64,000 nucleotides of DNA from assembly GCF_019090165.1 (NCBI RefSeq), contig NZ_JAHRIB010000150.1:62001-126000 (forward strand), given 5' to 3'. This DNA is from Streptomyces sp. BV286. Its GTDB lineage: Bacteria > Actinomycetota > Actinomycetes > Streptomycetales > Streptomycetaceae. Below are positions 1 through 8,115 of this stretch, piece by piece. Within the stretch, counting starts at the first letter, position 1, and the number at the start of each line of letters is the position of its first letter. Under the pieces are notes generated by a model. The model made no database searches. It saw nothing but the letters and a program-made list of their open reading frames with translations, and was not told the DNA's origin. Both the position numbers and the translations under genes were made by a program.

Positions 1-42
1 GACGTGGGCAGCCTTGTCTGGCGACATCGCTGAAGGGAATGC

Positions 43-80
43 AAAAAGAAAAGATCGACGACGGATTTCCGTCGTCGATC
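43..80 (-). terminator. Rho-independent terminator
   Basis: A perfect 13-bp inverted repeat (53-65 and 68-80) has a 2-base loop. Read on the minus strand it is followed by a T-rich run (52 down to 43). It lies about 20 bp downstream of the stop codon of the membrane-protein gene that ends at 101, so it should end that transcript. Confidence 0.85.
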
Positions 81-100
81 AGTCTTGGCAGGCAGGGCCC

Positions 101-967
101 CTATTCGGGAGCGTGCTCCGGTCCCCCGAAGTCCGGACTGCTGAAGTCCGGGCTCGAGAAACTGGGGCGGGGGCCCGCTGCCGGGCCGCCGTCAGGGCTG
201 CTGAAGCCCGGGCGGTTGTAGCCGAGCTGCGGTATTCGGCTGATCGGCGCCGCAGGCTTGGCGCGCCCGAGGGCCGCCGTGCCCGGGTCCGCGAGCGCAT
301 CCCTGAGGAACGGCAGGATGCCGCGCTCCAGGAGGGCGTCGTGCCAGGCGTCCCTGGCCAGGGACGCCTCCTCGCTGCGCTCGCCGTTGGCACCGGCCTG
401 CAGCGAGCTGGAGCCGTTGCGCAGGGCGGCGAGCAGTAGACCGACCGCGGCGACCAGGATCGTGGCCGCGGTGATGGCGCCGAAGACCCACCCCGTGGTG
501 AGGAGGGTCTGAGCGATGCCCGGTTCGGGGTCGAGCATCTTCAATATGTAGCCGACGAGCAGGAATATCGCCGCGGCCGTGCCGGCGAGGACGGGTGCGA
601 GCACGGCGACGACCGCGGCGGCACCAGCCCCGGCGGTCTCGGCGACCTCTCCCATGGCGGTGGCGAACCCGACGGCGCCCGTGGCCGGATCCGTGGTGCT
701 GGTGGACCCTTCGCGGACGGGAGGGGTGGACGGCGCCGGTTGGCGCAGTTCCTCGCGGACCTTCACATAGTGCTGGTACTCGGTCGCCGCGGCCGCCGTG
801 ATGATCGCGGTGGCGTTGAGCGCCATCGTGCGCAGTTGCTCGGGGTTGAGCCGCTGACCGACAGCGGCGAGTTCCGGACGGTGTGGTGCGGAGCGCAGCG
901 CCTCGTCGAGGATCCGCTCGTACTCTTGGCGGTCCTCGCTCAGCAGGTGCTGCGGAACGCTGTTCAT
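101..967 (-). CDS. Conserved membrane protein of unknown function
   Basis: 288-residue protein. I do not recognise a family with a known function. The N-terminal third is soluble and helical. Two adjacent hydrophobic segments follow in the middle (roughly residues 95-125 and 135-160), the first Ala/Val/Gly rich. The C-terminus is a low-complexity tail with three Phe-Ser-Ser-Pro-type repeats and much Pro and Gly. It is probably a two-helix membrane protein with both ends on the same side. The ATG at 967 was chosen because a GGGGG stretch sits six bases upstream; an in-frame ATG two codons earlier overlaps that stretch. The downstream hairpin at 53-80 ends the transcript. Confidence 0.7.
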   Translation of the reverse strand: MNSVPQHLLSEDRQEYERILDEALRSAPHRPELAAVGQRLNPEQLRTMALNATAIITAAAATEYQHYVKVREELRQPAPSTPPVREGSTSTTDPATGAVGFATAMGEVAETAGAGAAAVVAVLAPVLAGTAAAIFLLVGYILKMLDPEPGIAQTLLTTGWVFGAITAATILVAAVGLLLAALRNGSSSLQAGANGERSEEASLARDAWHDALLERGILPFLRDALADPGTAALGRAKPAAPISRIPQLGYNRPGFSSPDGGPAAGPRPSFSSPDFSSPDFGGPEHAPE

Positions 968-1156
968 GTGCATCCCCCGATGCTCCGTAGGGCTTGGGGC
1001 TCGGCATGCTGACGAGCCGTCGGGCAGAAACGGAGGGGAGCCTGCTACGGATAAGCCGATGGTAGAGCGGCGACGGCACACGGTGACAGGGGGTTTCCAG
1101 AAATTGCCCCTGGGTTGCACGTGTCCTCCGTCGGAAGACGCCTGCCCGCTGAACGC

Positions 1157-2347
1157 TCAGCTATCCAGAGGAAGTTGCTGGACCAGTAGCTTTCCGGCCA
1201 TGGTCACACCGCCGTCCATGGCGATCGCGAGCTTGTCGGCGTACACGTGCGGTTCGTCGACCACGGGGGTCGACGGGGTGTCGCCGTCCTCCGATCCGAC
1301 TTCGCCCCGGAGGTACGGAATGGGGCTGTGACCATGGACGATGCGTGAACCGCCGTACGTCTCCAACAGGGAACGCACCGCCTGGGCGCCACCGTCGTCG
1401 CGGAACGCGAAGCGCTTGGTGAACTTGCGGAACAGGTCCCAGCACTCGTCCGCGTCGTTGCGCGTGAGGGTCTCGCGGATGGTGTCGTTGACCGCTTCGA
1501 TGGAGTCGCCGTAGTCGAGATAGGCGGTCGTGTCGGAGTGCACGAGGAGATGCCCGTCCGCCATCTCCATGGCGTCGAGGCGGGCCATCCACTGCAGATG
1601 GTGGTCCTCGAGGCGGTCCATGTCGGACTTCTGGCCGCCGTTGAGCAGCCAGGCGGCCTGGAAGGTGGCGGTCCCCGCGCCGGAGTTGACGGGGGTGTCC
1701 CCGAACCGCTTGGCGCCGAGGAGGAGCAGCTCGTGGTTGCCCATGAGCGCCTTGCAGTAGCCGCCGGCCGCCGCTGCCTCCGCGGACAGCCGCATCACGA
1801 GGTCGATGACGCCGATGCCGTCGGGCCCGCGGTCGGTGAAGTCGCCGAGGAACCACAGACGCGAGGTCCCGGCGGCCCACCGGGCCTCGGCGTCGATGAG
1901 CCCCTTCTCACGCAGCGCGGCCACGAGCTCGCCGATGTACCCGTGCACGTCACCGACGACGTACAGCGGCCCCGGCCCTTCGTCGGGCTGAGGGACCTGG
2001 ACGGCTTCCGGGCCGACCGGCACCTGCACCGTGTCACCGCGGTTGATCACCGGCAGATCGCGCTCCGTCGGGGTGTAGCCCTCCGGCTCCTGGGCCGGGA
2101 CGCCGCCCTCGCCGTGCGGCGGGGGCCCGGCGTAGGGGCCGGACCGGCCGTACTGCTCCGCGGCCCCGGCGTACGGGGCCGCGCTCTGGTCGTACGGGCC
2201 GGCGGACCGGTCGTACGGCGGTGAGGCGGGCGCGTGCGGGCCGGGGGGCTGCGCGTGCGGACCGGCCTCGTGCACGTACGCCGGCACGCGGAAGTCGCGC
2301 ACCGTCGGCGTCCGCATCTCGGGTCCCTGACCGGCCCCCTGAGTCAT
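1157..2347 (-). CDS. PPP-family Ser/Thr protein phosphatase (metallophosphoesterase)
   Basis: 396 residues. The N-terminal ~110 residues are a disordered Pro/Tyr/Gly-rich extension with repeated PYD/PYA-type units. The C-terminal ~280 residues form a calcineurin-like phosphoesterase domain. Signature metal-site motifs appear in the family order: GDVHG, GDFTDRG, GNHE, then a VHSD histidine and a late HGHSP. These match the PPP type of binuclear-metal phosphatase, which removes phosphate from Ser/Thr residues of proteins. The substrate is unknown. The ATG at 2347 follows a GGAGGGG ribosome site; earlier in-frame starts have none. No membrane segment is visible, so it is probably cytoplasmic. 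It appears to be a single-gene unit. Confidence 0.85.
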   Translation of the reverse strand: MTQGAGQGPEMRTPTVRDFRVPAYVHEAGPHAQPPGPHAPASPPYDRSAGPYDQSAAPYAGAAEQYGRSGPYAGPPPHGEGGVPAQEPEGYTPTERDLPVINRGDTVQVPVGPEAVQVPQPDEGPGPLYVVGDVHGYIGELVAALREKGLIDAEARWAAGTSRLWFLGDFTDRGPDGIGVIDLVMRLSAEAAAAGGYCKALMGNHELLLLGAKRFGDTPVNSGAGTATFQAAWLLNGGQKSDMDRLEDHHLQWMARLDAMEMADGHLLVHSDTTAYLDYGDSIEAVNDTIRETLTRNDADECWDLFRKFTKRFAFRDDGGAQAVRSLLETYGGSRIVHGHSPIPYLRGEVGSEDGDTPSTPVVDEPHVYADKLAIAMDGGVTMAGKLLVQQLPLDS

Positions 2348-2538
2348 CGACCCCTCCACCACCATCGCGCCGCATCTGCACCGCGTCGGACTGCCTGGTC
2401 GCAGCGGCCCGCGGTGTCGTCCGCCCATCATAGGAATGCGGATCGCGCCATGTGATGACCCAGGGGTGGTGAATCGGAGCAGAACCCCAGTTCACCGTGC
2501 TTTTCTCCCGAATTGGGAGGAGCTTTCCGCGTTGGAGG

Positions 2539-3651
2539 TCACCCCTGTTCCGGGGACCTCGGTGGGCTGACGGTCGTCCGCGGCGACCGTCGCTCGGAGG
2601 ACGTGCGCACGATCAGCTCCGTCGGCATGACCTGCTCGACCGGTTGGTCCGATTCGACCCCCTCGATCGCGTCGATGAGGAGCTGGACCACTGCCGTACC
2701 GATTCGTCGTGGTTTGAGGGAGAGCGTCGTGACGGGCGGCTCGGTGGTGGCGTAGACGGTGGACTCGCTGCAGCACACGAGAAGCAGGTCGTCCGGTACG
2801 CGCAGGCCGTAGCGCCGGGCCGCCGCGAGGAGGTCGGTGCCGTTCGGGTCGAACAGCCCGTAGACGGCGTCGGGCCGGTCGGGCCGGGCGAGCAGCCGGT
2901 CGGCCGCGACCGCTCCCGCGCACGGATCATGCGCGGGATAGGCCTCGTACACGGGATCCTGGCCCACACGCTCGCACCAACGCAGGTATGCGGTGGTCGA
3001 CAGGTGCGTGTAGGTGTCGGTCGTCGTCCCGGTCAGGAGACCGATCCGGCGGGCTCCGGCATCGGCCAGGTGGTCGAGGATTCCCAGGACCGCGGCCTCG
3101 TGGTCGTTGTCCACCCAGGCGGTTACCGGCAGGGAGCCGGCCGGGCGGCCGTCCGAGACCACCGGTAACCCCTGGCGGACCAGTTCGCTGACGACCGGGT
3201 CCTGGTCGGAGGGGTCGATGACGACCGTCCCGTCCAGGGCCACGTTCGACCACACGTCGTGGCGCGAGGTCGCGGGGAGGATGACCAGGGCGTAGCCCCG
3301 GGCGAGCGCGGCCGAGGTGGCGGCTCTGGCCATCTCCGCGAAGTACGCGAACTCCGTGAAGGTGAAGGGTTCGTCCCCGTAGGTCGTCACGGTCAGGCCG
3401 ATGAGGCCCGACTTGCCGGTACGGAGTGTTCGGGCCGCGGCGGAGGGGCGATAGCCCAGCCGGTCGGCGACCTCGCGGACATGGCGTCTGGTGGCGTCCG
3501 GCAGTCGCCCCTTGCCGTTGAGGGCGTCGGACACCGTCGTAATGGAGACTCCGGCGGCCGCGGCCACGTCTCTGATGCCCGCTCGGCCCGGCCGGCTTCC
3601 TCGTCGGGAGGTCTCCGACCGGTTCACCTGGTGCTTCCCTGCTGCTGTCAT
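2539..3651 (-). CDS. LacI-family transcriptional regulator
   Basis: 370 residues. The N-terminal LacI helix-turn-helix is clear (residues ~25-70: IRDVAAAAGVSITTVSDALNGKGRLPDATR, cut here into its parts IRDVAAAAGVS and TTVSDALNGKG, then hinge LGYRPSAAARTLR). A periplasmic-binding-protein-like sensor domain (PBP1 type) fills the rest, with the GLTV..YGDEPFTF start typical of the first strand. The family binds palindromic operators and releases them on binding a sugar or nucleoside. No sugar transporter is adjacent, so the target is unknown. The ATG at 3651 lies nine bases after a perfect -10 element (TACTAT on the minus strand, 3666-3661), which suggests a very short leader. The C-terminal 25 residues are Arg/Ser/Pro rich. 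Confidence 0.87.
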   Translation of the reverse strand: MTAAGKHQVNRSETSRRGSRPGRAGIRDVAAAAGVSITTVSDALNGKGRLPDATRRHVREVADRLGYRPSAAARTLRTGKSGLIGLTVTTYGDEPFTFTEFAYFAEMARAATSAALARGYALVILPATSRHDVWSNVALDGTVVIDPSDQDPVVSELVRQGLPVVSDGRPAGSLPVTAWVDNDHEAAVLGILDHLADAGARRIGLLTGTTTDTYTHLSTTAYLRWCERVGQDPVYEAYPAHDPCAGAVAADRLLARPDRPDAVYGLFDPNGTDLLAAARRYGLRVPDDLLLVCCSESTVYATTEPPVTTLSLKPRRIGTAVVQLLIDAIEGVESDQPVEQVMPTELIVRTSSERRSPRTTVSPPRSPEQG

Positions 3652-4083
3652 GGCGAGCCGATAGTAGGGCTCATGCGGTGGGGTAGTGCGGACGCATATG
3701 CACTCGTTGACAGGCACGTTTCTGCATGGTCAAAAGCACTCAATTGCCTTGGAAGTCAAGGGAGTTGACCGTTTCAACGGCAGGGCGTCACTTGTCCGCG
3801 CGCATGAGCCTGCCAAATGAGCCATGTTTCGAAGAGGTCTCAACTCACCTTCACGAGGGATGCGCGCCACGGCGCGAGCCACCGGCGCGGGCGCTGAGGG
3901 ACGGCGCGCCCCCTCTTTCGTACGCCTTCGTGCGGTGATGCCCGGGAGTGCGTGCGCGGACGCCGGCCGCCGGCCGGACGGTCGGTCCCGGGCCGTACTC
4001 AGCGGTGCCGAATCCTCTTAAGGTGAGGAGTATTGGTAGCCGGTGGTGGTGATGAGCCGGAGACGGTCACAAGGAGGACTGCG
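3652..4083. promoter_or_regulatory. Divergent intergenic region between lacI-type gene and hisC
   Basis: About 430 bases without a convincing gene. On the minus strand TACTAT (3661-3666) is a good -10 for the LacI-type regulator. A short inverted repeat GTTGA-N5-TCAAC (3764-3778) and nearby TTGAC hexamers are candidate operator or promoter parts. The last 15 bases hold the strong ribosome site of hisC (AAGGAGGA, 4071-4078). Short ORFs across the region lack ribosome sites and normal codon bias. Confidence 0.4.
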
Positions 4084-5166
4084 GTGAGCGAGACGAGCCC
4101 GAAGCTGCGAGCCGAGCTGGAAGGTATCCCCACGTACAGGCCGGGGAAGCCCGCGGCGGCCTCGGACGGCCCGGTGGCCTACAAGCTGTCCTCCAACGAG
4201 AACCCCTATCCGCCGCTGCCGGGCGTGCTGGAGAGCGTGAGCGCGGCTGCCCGCGCCTTCAACCGCTACCCCGACATGGCGTGCACAGGGCTGATGAACG
4301 AGCTGGCGGACCGGTTCGGGGTGCCGCTCGCGCACCTGGCCACGGGCACCGGCTCGGTCGGCGTGGCCCAGCAGCTGGTGCAGGCGACCTCCGGGCCGGG
4401 CGACGAGGTGATCTACGCTTGGCGGTCCTTCGAGGCGTACCCGATCATCACCCGCATCAGTGGGGCGACGGCGGTCCAGGTGCCGCTGACGCCGGGGGAT
4501 GTGCACGACCTCGACGCGATGGCGGACGCGATCACCGACCGGACGCGGCTGATCTTCGTCTGCAACCCCAACAACCCCACGGGCACGGCGGTGCGCCGGG
4601 CGGAGCTGGAACGGTTCCTCGACCGGGTGCCGGGCGATGTCCTCGTCGTCCTCGACGAGGCGTACCGGGAGTTCGTGCGCGATGTGGAGGTGCCGGACGG
4701 CGTCGAGCTCTACCGGGACCGGCCGAACGTGTGCGTGCTGCGGACGTTCTCCAAGGCGTACGGCCTCGCCGGGCTGCGGGTCGGCTTCGCGATCGCGCAC
4801 GAGCCGGTGGCGGCGGCGCTGCGCAAGACGGCCGTGCCCTTCGGCGTGAGCCAGCTCGCGCAGGACGCGGCGGTCGCCTCGTTGCGGGCCGAGGACGAGC
4901 TGCTGGGCCGGGTCGGGTCGCTGGTGTCCGAGCGTGCGCGGGTGGTCGAGACGTTGCGCGGGCAGGGCTGGACGGTGCCGGACACCCAGGCGAACTTCGT
5001 GTGGCTGCGGCTCGGGGAGCGCACCGGCGACTTCGCCGCCGCGTGTGAACGGGCCGGGGTCGTCGTGCGGCCGTTCGCGGGCGAGGGGGTTCGCGTGACG
5101 GTGGGCGAGACCGAGGCCAACGACATCCTCCTGAAGACGACGGAGGGGTTCCGCAAGGAGCTCTAG
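4084..5166 (+). CDS. hisC: HisC-type aminotransferase (histidinol-phosphate or aromatic aminotransferase)
   Basis: 360 residues, the usual length. Fold-type I PLP aminotransferase: N-terminal KLSSNENPYPPLPGV, NPNNPTGT motif near residue 165, the SKAYGLAGLRVG motif carrying the PLP lysine near residue 225, and a C-terminal RVTVG substrate-carboxylate arginine. The HisC reaction converts imidazole-acetol phosphate and glutamate to histidinol phosphate. Actinobacteria also have close paralogues (Pat) that transaminate phenylpyruvate. No his genes flank it here, so an aromatic or second-copy role is as likely. GTG at 4084 was chosen because AAGGAGGA lies just upstream; the longer open frame starting at 4033 has no ribosome site. 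A strong hairpin follows the stop. Confidence 0.82.
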   Translation: MSETSPKLRAELEGIPTYRPGKPAAASDGPVAYKLSSNENPYPPLPGVLESVSAAARAFNRYPDMACTGLMNELADRFGVPLAHLATGTGSVGVAQQLVQATSGPGDEVIYAWRSFEAYPIITRISGATAVQVPLTPGDVHDLDAMADAITDRTRLIFVCNPNNPTGTAVRRAELERFLDRVPGDVLVVLDEAYREFVRDVEVPDGVELYRDRPNVCVLRTFSKAYGLAGLRVGFAIAHEPVAAALRKTAVPFGVSQLAQDAAVASLRAEDELLGRVGSLVSERARVVETLRGQGWTVPDTQANFVWLRLGERTGDFAAACERAGVVVRPFAGEGVRVTVGETEANDILLKTTEGFRKEL

Positions 5167-5195
5167 ACGAGCCCCGGACCTGAGATCACGGACAA

Positions 5196-5240
5196 CCCCG
5201 GGCCCCGGCATCCCGCGCTTCGCGGGGTGTCGGGGCCCGA
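5196..5240 (+). terminator. Factor-independent terminator hairpin after hisC
   Basis: A long GC-rich near-perfect inverted repeat (arms about 5199-5216 and 5222-5239) lies 30 bp past the hisC stop. There is no T-run, as is common for Streptomyces terminators. It separates hisC from the cyd genes. Confidence 0.7.
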
Positions 5241-5376
5241 GTCGTCTGTGGCGTATGCCACTACACCCCTCACATGTCGCTGAGCTGGGCCTTTGCGGGT
5301 GGAGTGCCGGAGTCCGCATCCAGGTACCCCCCACCCGTCACCGCTCGAACGAGCATGCGGCATAATTGCTTGTGAA

Positions 5377-5392
5377 TGTGAACGCGTTCACA
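5377..5392 (+). promoter_or_regulatory. Rex operator (ROP) of cydA
   Basis: TGTGAACGCGTTCACA is a perfect 16-bp palindrome identical to the Rex operator consensus that I know from Streptomyces. Rex is the NADH/NAD+ sensing repressor of respiratory genes including cydABCD. The site lies 85 bp before the cydA start, just downstream of a possible -10 hexamer (CATAAT, 5361-5366), so bound Rex would block initiation or early elongation. When oxygen is short and NADH rises, Rex leaves and the bd oxidase is induced. The rest of the 5241-5476 gap shows nothing else clear. Confidence 0.92.
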
Positions 5393-5476
5393 AGCGAGTC
5401 CCAGTTGCTTCCGTTATGTCTGCGACAAGCGGGACAAACTGCCGCTGTTTCTACGGCGATGTAAGGAGATGACGAC

Positions 5477-6982
5477 GTGGAATTGGCTCTGGCGCCGGAA
5501 ACCGTGGCCCGATGGCAGTTCGGCATCACCACCGTCTACCACTTCCTCTTCGTCCCGCTCACGATCTCGCTCGCCGCGCTCACCGCGGGCCTGCAGACCG
5601 CCTGGGTGCGCACGGAGAAGGAGAAGTACCTCAGGGCCACCAAGTTCTGGGGCAAGCTCTTCCTGATCAACATCGCGATGGGCGTCGTCACGGGCATCGT
5701 GCAGGAGTTCCAGTTCGGCATGAACTGGTCGGACTACTCGCGCTTCGTCGGTGATGTCTTCGGAGCGCCGCTCGCCTTCGAGGCTCTGATCGCCTTCTTC
5801 TTCGAGTCCACCTTCATCGGGCTGTGGATCTTCGGCTGGGACAAGCTGCCGAAGAAGATCCACCTCGCCTGCATATGGATGGTCTCGATCGGCACGCTGC
5901 TGTCGGCGTACTTCATTCTCGCGGCCAACTCCTGGATGCAGCACCCCGTCGGGTACCGGATCAACGAGCAGAAGGGCCGGGCCGAACTCACCGACTTCTG
6001 GCTGGTCCTCACCCAGAACACCGCGGTCAACCAGGTGTTCCACAGCTTCTCCGCGGCCTTCCTGACGGGAGGCGCCTTCATGGTCGGCATCGCCGCGTTC
6101 CACCTGATGCGCAAGAAGCACATCCCGGTGATGCGGACCTCGCTGCGGCTCGGCCTGGTCACCATGGCGGTCGGCGGTCTGCTCACGGCGATCAGCGGGG
6201 ACACCCTCGGCAAGGTCATGTACGAGCAGCAGCCGATGAAGATGGCCGCGGCCGAGGCGCTGTGGGACGGCGAGAAGCCCGCGCCGTTCTCCGTGTTCGC
6301 GTACGGGGACGTCGACGAGGGTCACAACAAGGTGGCCCTGGAGATTCCCGGCCTCCTGTCCTTCCTTGCCCACAGCGACTTCGACTCGTACGTGCCCGGC
6401 ATCAACGACACCAACAAGGCCGAGCAGGAGAAGTACGGCCCCGGTGACTACAAGCCCATCGTCCCCGTCGCCTACTGGGGCTTCCGCTGGATGATCGGCT
6501 TCGGAATGGCGTCCTTCTCGCTGGGCCTGCTGGGGCTGTGGCTCACACGGAAGAGGTTCCTGCTGCCGGCCGCCCACCGGACGGGGGAGGACGAGGTACC
6601 GCACCTGGTGCTGCTGAGGAAGCCGCTCGGAGCCGGGCTCACCCGGCTGTACTGGCTCCTGGCGGTCTGGACGATGGGCTTCCCGCTGATCGCCAACTCA
6701 TGGGGCTGGATCTTCACCGAGATGGGCCGGCAGCCCTGGGTCGTCTACGGCGTGATGCAGACCCGGGACGCGGTCTCCCCCGGCGTGTCGCAGGGCGAGA
6801 TGATCACCTCGCTCGTCGTCCTCACGACGATCTACGCGATCCTCGCCGTCATCGAGGTCAAGCTGCTCGTGAAGTACGTCAAGGCCGGGCCGCCCGAGCT
6901 GACCGAGGCCGACCTCAACCCGCCCACGAAGATCGGCGGCGACCTCCGGGACGCCGACAAGCCGATGGCCTTCTCCTACTAG
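5477..6982 (+). CDS. cydA: Cytochrome bd oxidase subunit I (CydA)
   Basis: 501 residues, the normal family length. It is the haem-bearing subunit of the membrane quinol oxidase that reduces O2 to water at low oxygen. Nine or so hydrophobic helices are visible. The N-terminal helix carries His22 (TTVYHFLFVPLTI), the expected haem b595 ligand. The NQVFHSFSAAFLTGGAFMV helix near residue 190 carries the second haem histidine. The GWIFTEMGRQPW segment near 415 is characteristic, and the Q-loop is of the short type. The GTG start follows AAGGAG (5463-5468). First gene of cydA-cydB-cydCD; cydB begins 20 bp downstream. The Rex site upstream implies NADH-linked control. Confidence 0.97.
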   Translation: MELALAPETVARWQFGITTVYHFLFVPLTISLAALTAGLQTAWVRTEKEKYLRATKFWGKLFLINIAMGVVTGIVQEFQFGMNWSDYSRFVGDVFGAPLAFEALIAFFFESTFIGLWIFGWDKLPKKIHLACIWMVSIGTLLSAYFILAANSWMQHPVGYRINEQKGRAELTDFWLVLTQNTAVNQVFHSFSAAFLTGGAFMVGIAAFHLMRKKHIPVMRTSLRLGLVTMAVGGLLTAISGDTLGKVMYEQQPMKMAAAEALWDGEKPAPFSVFAYGDVDEGHNKVALEIPGLLSFLAHSDFDSYVPGINDTNKAEQEKYGPGDYKPIVPVAYWGFRWMIGFGMASFSLGLLGLWLTRKRFLLPAAHRTGEDEVPHLVLLRKPLGAGLTRLYWLLAVWTMGFPLIANSWGWIFTEMGRQPWVVYGVMQTRDAVSPGVSQGEMITSLVVLTTIYAILAVIEVKLLVKYVKAGPPELTEADLNPPTKIGGDLRDADKPMAFSY

Positions 6983-7002
6983 GCCCAGGGAGCTGCTGAG
7001 TC

Positions 7003-8007
7003 ATGGAACTTCACGACGTCTGGTTCGTCCTCATCGCGGTCCTGTGGACCGGCTACTTCTTCCTGGAGGGCTTCGACTTCGGGATCGGTGTCCTCACCAA
7101 GCTGCTCGCCCGCAACCGGACCGAGAAGCGGGTGCTGATCAACACCATCGGCCCGGTCTGGGACGGCAACGAGGTGTGGCTGCTCTCGGCGGGAGGTGCG
7201 ACCTTCGCCGCCTTCCCCGAGTGGTACGCCACGTTGTTCTCCGGCTTCTACCTGCCGCTGCTGCTCATCCTGGTCTGCCTGATCGTGCGCGGAGTCGCCT
7301 TCGAGTACCGGGTGAAGCGACCCGAGGAGCAGTGGCAGCGCAACTGGGAGAACGCCATCTTCTGGACCTCGCTGCTCCCGGCGTTCCTGTGGGGCGTGGC
7401 GTTCGGCAACATCGTGCGGGGCGTCAAGATCGACCAGGACATGGAGTACGTGGGCACCCTGTGGGACCTGCTCAACCCCTACGCCCTCCTGGGCGGTCTG
7501 GTGACGCTGACCCTGTTCACCTTCCACGGGGCGGTGTTCGCGGCACTCAAGACCCTCGGAGACATCCGGGAGCGGGCGCGGAAGCTGGCACTCGGGCTCG
7601 GACTGGTGACAGCCGCGCTCGCGGCGGTGTTCCTCCTCTGGACCCAGGTCGAGAGCGGTGACGGTAAGAGCCTGGTCGCTCTGGTCGTGGCCGTGACCGC
7701 GCTGGTCGCGGCGATCGGGGCGAACCAGGCAGGGCGTGAGGGCTGGGCGTTCGCCCTGTCCGGCCTCACCATCGTCGCCGCGGTCGCGATGCTGTTCCTG
7801 ACGCTCTTCCCGAACGTCATGCCGTCCTCGCTCGATGACGAGTGGAGCCTGACGGTCACCAACGCCTCGTCGAGCCCGTACACCCTGAAGATCATGACCT
7901 GGGGTGCGGTGATCGCGATGCCGGTGGTCATGCTCTACCAGGGCTGGACGTACTGGGTGTTCCGCAAGCGGATCGGTACCCAGCACATCGCCGAGACCGT
8001 GCACTGA
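7003..8007 (+). CDS. cydB: Cytochrome bd oxidase subunit II (CydB)
   Basis: 334 residues, normal length. It is an eight-helix membrane protein that pairs with CydA in the bd quinol oxidase. The N-terminal WFVLIAVLWTGYFFLEGFDFGIG and the following NTIGPVWDGNEVWL are family signatures; the GFDFG region lines the proton path. ATG at 7003 follows GGGAG. Only 20 bp separates it from cydA, so the two share an mRNA. The space after it holds the parS sites before cydCD. Confidence 0.96.
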   Translation: MELHDVWFVLIAVLWTGYFFLEGFDFGIGVLTKLLARNRTEKRVLINTIGPVWDGNEVWLLSAGGATFAAFPEWYATLFSGFYLPLLLILVCLIVRGVAFEYRVKRPEEQWQRNWENAIFWTSLLPAFLWGVAFGNIVRGVKIDQDMEYVGTLWDLLNPYALLGGLVTLTLFTFHGAVFAALKTLGDIRERARKLALGLGLVTAALAAVFLLWTQVESGDGKSLVALVVAVTALVAAIGANQAGREGWAFALSGLTIVAAVAMLFLTLFPNVMPSSLDDEWSLTVTNASSSPYTLKIMTWGAVIAMPVVMLYQGWTYWVFRKRIGTQHIAETVH

Positions 8008-8028
8008 GACCGATGAATCCGAGGGCAC

Positions 8029-8042
8029 GTTTCACGTGAAAC
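8029..8042. other. parS site 1 (ParB-binding centromere)
   Basis: GTTTCACGTGAAAC, a perfect palindrome identical to the parS core bound by Streptomyces ParB during chromosome segregation. Streptomyces parS sites cluster within a few hundred kb of oriC. It lies 22 bp after the cydB stop. Confidence 0.88.
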
Positions 8043-8060
8043 ATGCCCAATGAGAAGAGG

Positions 8061-8082
8061 GTGTGTTTCACGTGAAACACAC
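8061..8082. other. parS site 2 (perfect 22-bp palindrome)
   Basis: The GTTTCACGTGAAAC core (8065-8078) is extended by matching GTGT and ACAC flanks, so the whole 22 bp is a perfect palindrome. This is the best of the three sites and should have the highest ParB affinity. Centre-to-centre spacing is 36 bp to site 1 and 37 bp to site 3. Confidence 0.92.
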
Positions 8083-8101
8083 CTGCTTGACCCGAGGGTG
8101 T

Positions 8102-8115
8102 GTTTCACGTGAAAC
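8102..8115. other. parS site 3, embedded in the cydCD start
   Basis: GTTTCACGTGAAAC again, here covering the GTG start codon of cydCD (8109-8111) and its next codon. ParB bound here sits on the translation start region of the gene. Confidence 0.9.

Noticed and set aside
3726..4021. Short plus-strand ORFs in the lacI-hisC gap.
   Set aside because: No ribosome sites, poor third-position bias, and the region is needed for promoters of both flanking genes.
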